Positions 7,791-14,689 of a stretch of DNA of 24,374 nt are shown piece after piece. The notes below the pieces were generated by a model that did not search any database, was not told the origin of the DNA, and saw nothing but the letters and a program-made list of their open reading frames with translations. Both the position numbers and the translations under genes were made by a program. This stretch comes from CAYVOX01 sp964453035 (GTDB lineage: Bacteria > Chloroflexota > Anaerolineae > Anaerolineales > Anaerolineaceae): contig CAYVOX010000036.1 in the NCBI GenBank assembly GCA_964453035.1, positions 1 to 24,374 on the forward strand, read 5' to 3'. Numbering within the stretch: the first letter of the stretch is position 1; each line of letters begins with the position of its first letter.

Positions 7791-9053
7791 TTACGTTCGC
7801 TTCACCTTGTAGAGCATCTCACCGGCCCGCGGCACGTAGAGGATGCCCTCATCTTCGCGGTTCTGCCAGTCAGCGGGGTTAATCGAGGCCGGGTCAAGGT
7901 AGCCCAGGTTCAACCGGGCGCAATCCTCAGGTGAGATTTTGCTGGCCAGGGTCACCCTCACGTTGGCCTTTTCCACGCCGTTGACCATCACGCCCGATCC
8001 GCGCACATGGGTGCTGTGCGCCAGCACGCCCAGCGGTATATCGCGGTATCGCTGCCAATCGTTGAGGAAGTAGGGCAGCACGTGGTAACCCACCTGGTAA
8101 ATGAACTTGCCGTGAACATGGCTGACCACTTCCAGGTGCGGCGCGTAGATGACCACCTCGCCGCCCGGCTCGACCACCGGTTCCATCTTGTACATGCACT
8201 TGCCCGCGGTCCACAGCTCATCATACATCGGCGGGCAGCAAGAGAGCACGCGCTTGAAAGGCCGCTCGGACCAGTGAATGTGGCGCTGTGAGGATACATC
8301 CGCGGCAGCGCTCCAGGTTTCAATCATATCGCCAATCAGCACGCCAGCCAGGTCGTGCCCCTGGACGATGAGCGCAGCCAGCACCACCGGCGTTTTAAGG
8401 CGCGCAGCCGCCGCGTGGATCATGGCGCGCACCGGGGTATCCTTGATGCCGATGGTGCCCACCACGGTAGCCAGCGCTCCCAGCCAGTGGGTGGCGTTAA
8501 TCACATCCGGCCCGGAGATGCCCGGGAAGAGATACTTGGCACCGCCCGAGAACCCCACCACCTCGTGCGGGAAGGTCGGCCCGACAATGATGACGGCGTC
8601 ATGCTCCAGCACGGCGCGGTTGATGCGGATATTGACCTGCTCCGGCAGGGAAGCGTGCCAGTTGGCCCCGGCCAGCTGCCGGATTTCATCCTGCTCGATG
8701 ACGCCCAGCGAGGTGAGCGTGGCAGGGTCATCCCAGGCGTGGTTGAGCAGGCCAACGTGGCGGAAGGTGGTGGCGCGCTCCTCAGCGCTGATGCCCACCA
8801 GCTGGTTGAGCCCTTCCTCCGAATAGCCCGGGTGCGTTCCCAGCGCCACCATCACGTTCAACTGCCTGGCATCGCGCAGCACCTCCACAATCAACCGGAA
8901 CAACTGGGGCAGCGGCAGCGAGCGGGTGTGATCGGGAATCAGCACCAGCACTTTTTGCCCCGTAAACTTGCCGCCCAGCCCCCTGGCAAACACCTGCCTG
9001 GTCTCCTCCTCGGAGAGCAGGCCGCTCCTGGCAATGGCTTGAGCAATCACCAT
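7791..9053 (-). CDS. LarA-family nickel-pincer-cofactor hydroxyacid racemase/epimerase
   Basis: A 420-residue protein of the lactate racemase LarA superfamily (DUF2088 type), which inverts the alpha-hydroxyl carbon of hydroxyacids by hydride transfer through a nickel-pincer nucleotide. The lactate racemase residues are present with matching spacing: Asp41/Arg44 in PDHTR, His74 in LGTHPG, His163, the cofactor-anchoring Lys173 in FSGGAKYLFPG, and the Ni-ligand His189. His-Lys-His spacing is 10 and 26, as in Lactobacillus LarA (H174, K184, H200). The ATG at 9051-9053 has an AAGGAGG site; longer upstream starts lack one. It lies 41 bp after a mannonate-type SDR and 43 bp before tal. The superfamily is known to include sugar-acid 2-epimerases such as D-gluconate epimerase. 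I infer a sugar-acid substrate from context. larB, larC and larE are not in the window. Confidence 0.88.
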   Translation of the reverse strand: MVIAQAIARSGLLSEEETRQVFARGLGGKFTGQKVLVLIPDHTRSLPLPQLFRLIVEVLRDARQLNVMVALGTHPGYSEEGLNQLVGISAEERATTFRHVGLLNHAWDDPATLTSLGVIEQDEIRQLAGANWHASLPEQVNIRINRAVLEHDAVIIVGPTFPHEVVGFSGGAKYLFPGISGPDVINATHWLGALATVVGTIGIKDTPVRAMIHAAAARLKTPVVLAALIVQGHDLAGVLIGDMIETWSAAADVSSQRHIHWSERPFKRVLSCCPPMYDELWTAGKCMYKMEPVVEPGGEVVIYAPHLEVVSHVHGKFIYQVGYHVLPYFLNDWQRYRDIPLGVLAHSTHVRGSGVMVNGVEKANVRVTLASKISPEDCARLNLGYLDPASINPADWQNREDEGILYVPRAGEMLYKVKRT

Positions 9054-9094
9054 GGGTTTGGTTCCTCCTTTGGGATTATTATGCGCGTGAAAGC

Positions 9095-9928
9095 CTACAC
9101 CCCGGCATATGCCGAGAATCCGCCGTCCACGGGCACGGTGATGCCGGTGACGAACGAAGACGCCGGCGAAAGCAGCCACAGCACGCAGCCGAGCAGGTCT
9201 TCGGGGTTGCCCAGCCGCCCCATGGGGGTGTGGTCAATAATCTTCTGCCCGCGGGGCGTCCAGTCGCCGCTGTCCTTATCAATCAACAGGAAGCGGTTTT
9301 GCTCGCCCAGGAAGAAACCCGGGGCAATCGCGTTGACGCGAATCTTGCCGGAGAAGTTCTGCGCCAGGTAAACGGCCATCCAGGCGGTGAAGTTGCTGAT
9401 GGCGGCCTTGGAGGCGGAGTAGGCGGCGATGTTGGTCAGCGGGCGGTAGGCGTTCATGGAAGAGTAGTTGAGGATAACGCCTTCACCGGTTTCAACCATC
9501 TGTTTGGCCAGCACCTGGCAGGGCATCATCGTGCCGAGGATGTTGAGGTCGAGCACGAAGCGCATCGCCTCTTCGGGGATGTCGAAATACGTCATGGTGG
9601 GGTTGACGGTGGCGCGCGGAGAGTTGCCGCCAGCGGCATTCACCAGGCCGTAGAGCGGGCCGAAGCGCTTGTTGATGGCCTCGCCGGCGGCCTGCAGGCT
9701 TTCGCGGTTCATCACATTGGTCTCAATGGCGTCAATCTGGCCGGCACGGTCGCCCACGCGCTGCTTGATGCCCTCCACGCCGCCCAGCCGTAGGTCCAGA
9801 ATCATCACGTTGGCGCCGCAGCCCACCAGGGCAACCACCACATCGCCGCCCAACGCGCCTGCGCCGCCAGTCACCGCAAAGGTTTTGCCGGTGAAGTCGT
9901 ACATTTTTGAGAGTTCCTGAAGATCCAT
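9095..9928 (-). CDS. SDR-family oxidoreductase, D-mannonate oxidoreductase (fructuronate reductase) type
   Basis: A 277-residue short-chain dehydrogenase. It has the cofactor motif TGGAGALG (20-27), Asp45 in ILDLR (suggesting NAD preference), NAAG (97-100), and the catalytic set Ser156/157, Tyr170 and Lys174 in AYSASK. The stretches NYSSMNAYRPLTNIAAYS and VNAIAPGFF, with the ending VPVDGGFSAYAGV, resemble what I remember of Bacillus YjmF/UxuB, which interconverts fructuronate and mannonate. It could also act on a related aldonate or ketogluconate. The ATG at 9926-9928 has AGGAG with an 8-base spacer. It follows the GH3 gene after 164 bp containing inverted repeats and precedes the LarA-like gene by 41 bp. 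Its coupling with that epimerase is the main clue to function. Confidence 0.85.
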   Translation of the reverse strand: MDLQELSKMYDFTGKTFAVTGGAGALGGDVVVALVGCGANVMILDLRLGGVEGIKQRVGDRAGQIDAIETNVMNRESLQAAGEAINKRFGPLYGLVNAAGGNSPRATVNPTMTYFDIPEEAMRFVLDLNILGTMMPCQVLAKQMVETGEGVILNYSSMNAYRPLTNIAAYSASKAAISNFTAWMAVYLAQNFSGKIRVNAIAPGFFLGEQNRFLLIDKDSGDWTPRGQKIIDHTPMGRLGNPEDLLGCVLWLLSPASSFVTGITVPVDGGFSAYAGV

Positions 9929-9951
9929 GTGAAGTTCTCCTTTTTAATTTT

Positions 9952-10014
9952 GCATCTGCTAAATTGTAACTGGAAAGGCGCTCAGATGCGATACAGCCCG
10001 GCAGCCAAATTGGC
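9952..10014 (-). promoter_or_regulatory. Inverted repeats upstream of the SDR gene
   Basis: GCATCTG (9952-9958) and CAGATGC (9983-9989) form a perfect 7-bp inverted repeat with a 24-base spacer. Close by, GCCAA-A-TTGGC is a perfect palindrome (10004-10014). They could be RNA structure or operator sites for a secondary regulator of the SDR-LarA segment. No convincing -35/-10 pair is present, so an internal promoter is unproven. Confidence 0.35.
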
Positions 10015-10046
10015 CGATATTGCCCATTGATTCTCAGTTTTCCACC

Positions 10047-10075
10047 CGCCGGGCAGCAAAACCACCCACCCGGCG
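10047..10075 (-). other. Stem-loop after the GH3 gene
   Basis: CGCCGGG and CCCGGCG form a perfect 7-bp stem around a 15-base loop, starting 17 bp after the GH3 stop. On the minus strand no T run follows, so it is not a standard terminator. It may act as a 3'-end stabiliser or processing barrier within the operon. Confidence 0.5.
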
Positions 10076-10092
10076 AGTCAGGTTCTCCCGAG

Positions 10093-11823
10093 TTACAACT
10101 TGGCCTGCCACTTTTCCGCCCACACCAGGTGGTTGGGCTGGCCCTTGAAGGGCGACTCGCCCATGATTTTATCAATCACCTGCCTGATGTTCTCCACGTT
10201 GCTGTGGTAGGCATTAATATAGCATTTCACCATGGTGGCATCGTGTAAATGCGTGGTGTAATTCAGCGAAACCATCACGGTGGGCACCTCCCAGACGTAC
10301 CAGGGACACTCGTTGCTCATCGCCGTCTTCCACTGGATGCGGTAGTTGTTCTGCGCCCCGTAGCCGACCACATCGGCGATGACGATGGCGGCATCCACGG
10401 CCTTGCGGTAGTCGAGCGTGCGCCCTTTAACGCGCGTGGTGCCGTCGTTGATGGTCACCTCAAAACCGCGCCTGGTCAACTCCGCCACAAATTCATCCAG
10501 CGCTTTGGCGCTGGCAGCGTGGATTCCGCCAATCTCGCCCTGCAGGTAATACACGCGCAGGCGTTTGTGAGTCTCGGGGCGGATGGGCAACTGATCGAGG
10601 GTGTTTTTAACCAGGGTGATGCCCTTATCGGCAGCCTCGGCGCGCATCGCCAGGTGCTCCGCGCAGCCCACCACCGCCAGTTCCTCCTCGCGCTTCAGCA
10701 GCGTGCCGTTTTCCTTTTTGACGTGCAGGTTCAGCTTAGCCTTGAGCCCCAGGATGCGGCGCACGGCATCGTTGAGGCGTTCGGCGCTGATCACCCCGCG
10801 CTGGATGCCGCTCAGCATGAAGTTGTAATCTTCATCAATGTCGTTGAAAAACAGGAACATGTCGCAACCCGCCGCGATGGCCTGCGGCACGTAATCCTCG
10901 CGGCGCATGGCTGAAGTCATCCCCAGCATGTGGCTGGCATCAGTGATGACCATGCCGTTAAAGCCCAGTTGCTCCTTGAGCAGGCCGGTGATGAGCTCGG
11001 GGGCCAGGGTGGCGGGCAGGATATCCGCATCCAGCAGCGAGGGGTTAAGCAGCTTCTGGTAGTACGGCAGGGCGATGTGCCCGGCCATCACCATCTCAAC
11101 CCCGTTGTTGATGTGATGCCTGAACACGCGCCCAAAGGAGGCATCCCATTCCTGCGGCGAAAGCTCGTTGACCCCCAATATGAGGTGCTGGTCGCGCTCC
11201 TCTGAGCCGTCGCCGGGGAAGTGCTTGATGCAGGTCACCATGCTGCTGCCCGCGGCGGCGCGGTAGCCCTCGATGTAGGCGCTGGTGTATTTGATGACGT
11301 CATCAGCGTTGGTGCCGTAGGCGCGCGTGTTGACGATGGTGTTGCGCCAGTTGAAGAGGATATCCACGCAGGGATCAAAATTGACGTTCACGCCCAGCGC
11401 CCCGGCCTCGCGCGCCGAGACGTACCCGGCATTGTAGGCCACATGCGGGTCGCGGGCTGCCTCTGATTGCGCCCCGGAGGCGATGTAGGTGCCGTCTGAG
11501 CAGGCGCCGTTGCCGCCGGAATCGCAGTTGGCAGCTACCAGCAGCGGAATCCTGGAGGCGCTTTGCAGGTTATTGAGCAGTTCCTGGCACTGTTTGGCCT
11601 TGCCGCCCTGCCAGCGTGCCCCGCCGATGTGATACTTCGCCAGGATTTGCTCGTTGGTCAGCGCGTTGCCGCTGAAGGCATCCACGCCAAACCAGAACAG
11701 GCTGGTGAACAGTTGTCCGCATTTTTCCTCGTCAGACATGCCCGCCAGGGTCTCTTCAACCCAGGCAATCTGCTGCGCAGATAAACCGTAGGGTTTTGCG
11801 GTGAGATCAACAAGTCTTGGCAT
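10093..11823 (-). CDS. Glycoside hydrolase family 3, beta-N-acetylhexosaminidase-like
   Basis: A 576-residue GH3 enzyme with TIM barrel and C-terminal alpha/beta domain and no signal peptide, so probably cytoplasmic. Key residues are Lys200-His201 in KHFPGDG, a D-x-H pair (Asp211-Gln-His213), and the likely nucleophile Asp295 in MVITDASHM. In NagZ-type GH3 enzymes an Asp-His dyad of this form is the acid/base and marks N-acetylhexosaminidases; the dyad-to-nucleophile distance (84) is close to that of Bacillus NagZ (86 from memory). The usual KHFPGHG reads KHFPGDG, so this is a divergent branch. The ATG at 11821-11823 has GAGGAG six bases upstream; a TTG two codons earlier abuts the ribosome site and is unlikely. 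It is 18 bp from the HAD gene. Substrate is inferred, possibly GlcNAc- or GalNAc-ended oligosaccharides. Confidence 0.82.
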   Translation of the reverse strand: MPRLVDLTAKPYGLSAQQIAWVEETLAGMSDEEKCGQLFTSLFWFGVDAFSGNALTNEQILAKYHIGGARWQGGKAKQCQELLNNLQSASRIPLLVAANCDSGGNGACSDGTYIASGAQSEAARDPHVAYNAGYVSAREAGALGVNVNFDPCVDILFNWRNTIVNTRAYGTNADDVIKYTSAYIEGYRAAAGSSMVTCIKHFPGDGSEERDQHLILGVNELSPQEWDASFGRVFRHHINNGVEMVMAGHIALPYYQKLLNPSLLDADILPATLAPELITGLLKEQLGFNGMVITDASHMLGMTSAMRREDYVPQAIAAGCDMFLFFNDIDEDYNFMLSGIQRGVISAERLNDAVRRILGLKAKLNLHVKKENGTLLKREEELAVVGCAEHLAMRAEAADKGITLVKNTLDQLPIRPETHKRLRVYYLQGEIGGIHAASAKALDEFVAELTRRGFEVTINDGTTRVKGRTLDYRKAVDAAIVIADVVGYGAQNNYRIQWKTAMSNECPWYVWEVPTVMVSLNYTTHLHDATMVKCYINAYHSNVENIRQVIDKIMGESPFKGQPNHLVWAEKWQAKL

Positions 11824-11841
11824 TTTCAACTCCTCTTTTTA

Positions 11842-12774
11842 TCAGTCTTCCCACTCAATTTTTTCCAGCTTCTTCCAGGGAGGCGTTTCGGGCAGCAGTT
11901 TCTCGAACTCGGCAATCAGAGCAGCCTCGTATTCGCCCTGGTAGGTGCCGTTGAGGAAGCGCTCAAGGGCTTCATCGTAGAATCGCTTCCAGGAACGGTC
12001 CTCCGCGCCGGGGTTGATGGGGTAGTAGAGCACGTCCACCGCCCGCGCCGAATCGCGGTCGCCGGGGGCATCGCCAATCAACAGGATGTGGTCATCGGGG
12101 TATTTGCCCTTGGCGGCAAATTGCAGGTGCTGCTTTTTGGTGCCCATCTCCTGCCCGGCGATGACGGTCATGTACTGGGCGATGCCGTGCTCGCCCCACT
12201 CGCGCTCAAGGGCTTCAACCGGCGTGGCCGAGACTACCATCAAATCCACCCTGCCCTGCATCTTTTGCAGGCTCTCGCGCACCCACGGGAAGGGCGGCAC
12301 CCCGTGCACCATATCCGCGATGGCGGCATCCACCGCTTTAGACCACGCCACAGCCTGCTCCAGCTCAGGGTCGGGGTGGTCGGCGGCATACTGCACGATG
12401 CCCTTGTGGCTGAGCGGGTAACCTGAGGCGATGAATTCCTTGATTTTGTCGCCCTGGGGTACCTTAGCCTGCCGCGCAATCACCTCCGGGCGCTCGCGCA
12501 GCAGGTCAAACACGCGGCTCAGGGCGATCCAGCGGTTAAGGCCGCGCGTGGTGGAGTACAGGTTGACAAACTCACACGTTTCGCGGGTGTACTTGGAGAC
12601 TGCCTGCAAGCCCCACGCCTTGACGATGGTCGGGATGAAGCACTCTTTATGTTTCAGTTCCATGGCGTCAAAGGCGCAGCCGTCGGAATCGATGCCGACG
12701 AAGAAAGGCTGGCGGGGTTTGAAGTCAATTAACACATTGGCTGCTTCGGGAATTGCTGCTTGAGGCTTTACCAT
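11842..12774 (-). CDS. HAD-superfamily hydrolase of unknown substrate
   Basis: A 310-residue haloacid-dehalogenase-type protein. Motif I is VGIDSDGC (nucleophile Asp29, acid Asp31), motif II is the Ser182 in VVSATP, motif III is Lys213/214 in GTKKQHL, and motif IV is IGDAPGDRD (Asp235, Asp239). A cap of about 140 residues lies between motifs I and II, as in C1-cap phosphatases. The Ser in motif II and the DxDG motif fit a phosphatase. The likely start is the ATG at 12772-12774, with AGGAG six bases upstream; a GTG codon before it is less well placed. It sits 52 bp after the beta-glucuronidase and 18 bp before the GH3 gene, so a sugar-phosphate substrate is plausible but not shown. Confidence 0.85.
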   Translation of the reverse strand: MVKPQAAIPEAANVLIDFKPRQPFFVGIDSDGCAFDAMELKHKECFIPTIVKAWGLQAVSKYTRETCEFVNLYSTTRGLNRWIALSRVFDLLRERPEVIARQAKVPQGDKIKEFIASGYPLSHKGIVQYAADHPDPELEQAVAWSKAVDAAIADMVHGVPPFPWVRESLQKMQGRVDLMVVSATPVEALEREWGEHGIAQYMTVIAGQEMGTKKQHLQFAAKGKYPDDHILLIGDAPGDRDSARAVDVLYYPINPGAEDRSWKRFYDEALERFLNGTYQGEYEAALIAEFEKLLPETPPWKKLEKIEWED

Positions 12775-12826
12775 CACAATCTCCTTTCAACTTTATCTGG
12801 CAATCGGGCAGCCGACCGCCAACCGG

Positions 12827-14602
12827 TTACCTGGCCCAGAATTCGCGCAGCACATTGGCCGCCATCTTGGGCGCTCGCGCGCGGGTGAACACACCCTTAT
12901 GGTTCAGCCCGCCAACCCGGGCGATGCTCTGCACCGCGGCAAAGTCAGCAAAGACCCACACGTGCATGCCGGCCACAAACTCGCGCCCGGCAGCCGCCTC
13001 AAGATGGAAGCGCAGGTAATCGGCCTGGTATTCTTCCGTCCACATGGTGGTGTGGTCAGCATGATACCCCGGAATGGTATCCGCGCCGAACTCCGTCATG
13101 ATGATCGGCTTGTGCCAGCGCGCCCATACCTGGTCCAACTCGCGCTCCAGCATTTTGCGGGCGGTTTGCAACTGGCCGCCCAGGATGTACCAGCCCCAGT
13201 AGCGGTTCATGCACACCACATCGCAGTTTTCCATCCAGGTTTGCGGACCGCCCATCACTGTCACCACGGTGACCAGGCGGGTAGGGTCAAGCTGGCGCGC
13301 GCGGGCAATCTCAGCATCCAAAAATTGCTTGCCGGGCAGGTTGGCGGCTTCAATAGAGAGGTCGCTCTCGCCGAGGGAGCCAACGCCAAAGCCTTTGGGC
13401 ATGGGTTCATTGGCCACGCTCCACATCACCACAGCCGGGTGGTTTTTATCGCGGGCAATCATTTCTTCAATCTGCTGCAGGCACAGGCGCAGGCGTTCGG
13501 GGTTGTTGGCTTCGTCGCCCATCTGCAGGCTGACCGCCGGAATCTCGTCAATGATGAGGAAGCCTTCGCGGTCGGCCAGCTGCATCTCTTCTTCGCTGTA
13601 GGGGTAGTGGGAGGTGCGGTAGCTGTTGGCGCCCGTCCAGCGCATCAACTGGTAATCCTTCACCAGCAGGGGCAGGTTCAGGCCCTTGCCGCTGGCGTAA
13701 AAATCTTCATGGCGGCCAAAGCCGTTCATCTTCACAGGCTGACCGTTGAGCAGAATGAGACCTCCGGAAACGGCCACCGTGCGGATGCCAATCTTGAGGT
13801 CGTAGCGGTCTTCCCCGGTCTGGATGGTCAAATCGTAGAGGTACGGATCCTTATCAGACCATAAGCGGGCAGCGGGCACTCGCAACACCGCCTCGGCAGC
13901 CCCGTCGTTGAAGAGCAGGCCGGCAGTGAGGGGCGCATCGCCTCCCAAAAGCTGCGCGGAGCCCTGCCCGGAGACGGCAGCGTTGAGCTTCACTTTAAGG
14001 TTAACAATGCCGTCGCTGCCAGAAATTTCGGTGACAACGGTCACATCCTCGATAAAGGTCTGCGGGACGGTGTAGAGCACCACGGGCCGGTCAATGCCGG
14101 CAAATGGGAAAAAGTCGAAGGTGGTGGCGGGCGTGCTGGCGAACATGTTCATGGCAGAGCCGCCGGGCATATTGCCGGAAGGCACGCGCGTGGGTTTAAG
14201 TTCATTTTCAACGCTGATCGCGATGACGTTCTCTTCCCCCCATTGGATGTGGTCGGTGATTTCAAAGGCAAAGGGCAGGTGGCCGCCCTCGTGCACGCCA
14301 ATCCGGGTCCCGTTGACGTACACGGTGCCAAAATAGCAGGCCGACCCCACCCGGATAAAGGTGCGCTGGTCTTTCCAGGTGAGCGGGATGAAGGCGCGGG
14401 TGACGTACCAGGCCAGGCCCAGGTAGTCGTAAAGATCCATGTACTGCTCGTTCCAGCTGGCAGGGACGGCAATGGCGCGCGGGTTTTGCAGCCCGCGAGC
14501 CCAGCCCTGCTGCTCGCCAATGCCACCCGGGTCGGTCTTAAAATCCCAGAGGCCGGACAGGTCAAACTTCTTGCGAATGTTGTTTTGGACAGGGTAAAGC
14601 AT
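12827..14602 (-). CDS. uidA: Beta-glucuronidase, GH2
   Basis: A 591-residue family GH2 enzyme (E. coli GusA 603), releasing glucuronate from beta-glucuronides. It has the jelly-roll N-domain (FDLSGLWDFK near 13-22), the Ig-like middle domain, and a TIM barrel. The acid/base is Glu399 in WSVANEP and the nucleophile Glu504 in TEFGADTIPGYH. Near the C-terminus GGLNHKGVFTR contains the N-x-K motif (Asn567, Lys569) that binds the glucuronate carboxylate, which separates it from beta-galactosidases. The start is ATG at 14600-14602 behind GAGAGG; longer open frame upstream has no ribosome site and covers a hairpin. No signal peptide is seen, so it acts on imported glucuronides. It lies just after the MFS transporter. 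Confidence 0.93.
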   Translation of the reverse strand: MLYPVQNNIRKKFDLSGLWDFKTDPGGIGEQQGWARGLQNPRAIAVPASWNEQYMDLYDYLGLAWYVTRAFIPLTWKDQRTFIRVGSACYFGTVYVNGTRIGVHEGGHLPFAFEITDHIQWGEENVIAISVENELKPTRVPSGNMPGGSAMNMFASTPATTFDFFPFAGIDRPVVLYTVPQTFIEDVTVVTEISGSDGIVNLKVKLNAAVSGQGSAQLLGGDAPLTAGLLFNDGAAEAVLRVPAARLWSDKDPYLYDLTIQTGEDRYDLKIGIRTVAVSGGLILLNGQPVKMNGFGRHEDFYASGKGLNLPLLVKDYQLMRWTGANSYRTSHYPYSEEEMQLADREGFLIIDEIPAVSLQMGDEANNPERLRLCLQQIEEMIARDKNHPAVVMWSVANEPMPKGFGVGSLGESDLSIEAANLPGKQFLDAEIARARQLDPTRLVTVVTVMGGPQTWMENCDVVCMNRYWGWYILGGQLQTARKMLERELDQVWARWHKPIIMTEFGADTIPGYHADHTTMWTEEYQADYLRFHLEAAAGREFVAGMHVWVFADFAAVQSIARVGGLNHKGVFTRARAPKMAANVLREFWAR

Positions 14603-14627
14603 GGCACCTCTCATCATTTGCGTTTGC

Positions 14628-14662
14628 CCGGGAAGGGACGGGCAGTGCGCCGCCCTTCCCGG
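14628..14662 (-). other. Intercistronic stem-loop between the MFS transporter and beta-glucuronidase genes
   Basis: CCGGGAAGGG (14628-14637) and CCCTTCCCGG (14653-14662) form a perfect 10-bp stem around 15 bases. No T run follows on the minus strand. It is well placed to stabilise the upstream ROK-MFS message or hinder read-through, giving unequal expression of transporter and enzyme. Confidence 0.6.
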
Positions 14663-14689
14663 TGGCAGATATCTCAAAGGGCAGGGCAA

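Noticed and set aside
9929..10092. Possible internal promoter (TACAAT) before the SDR gene
   Set aside because: No acceptable -35 at 16-18 bases; kept only as inverted repeats.
11821..11829. TTG start two codons before the GH3 ATG
   Set aside because: It directly abuts the GAGGAG ribosome site, while the ATG has a six-base spacer.
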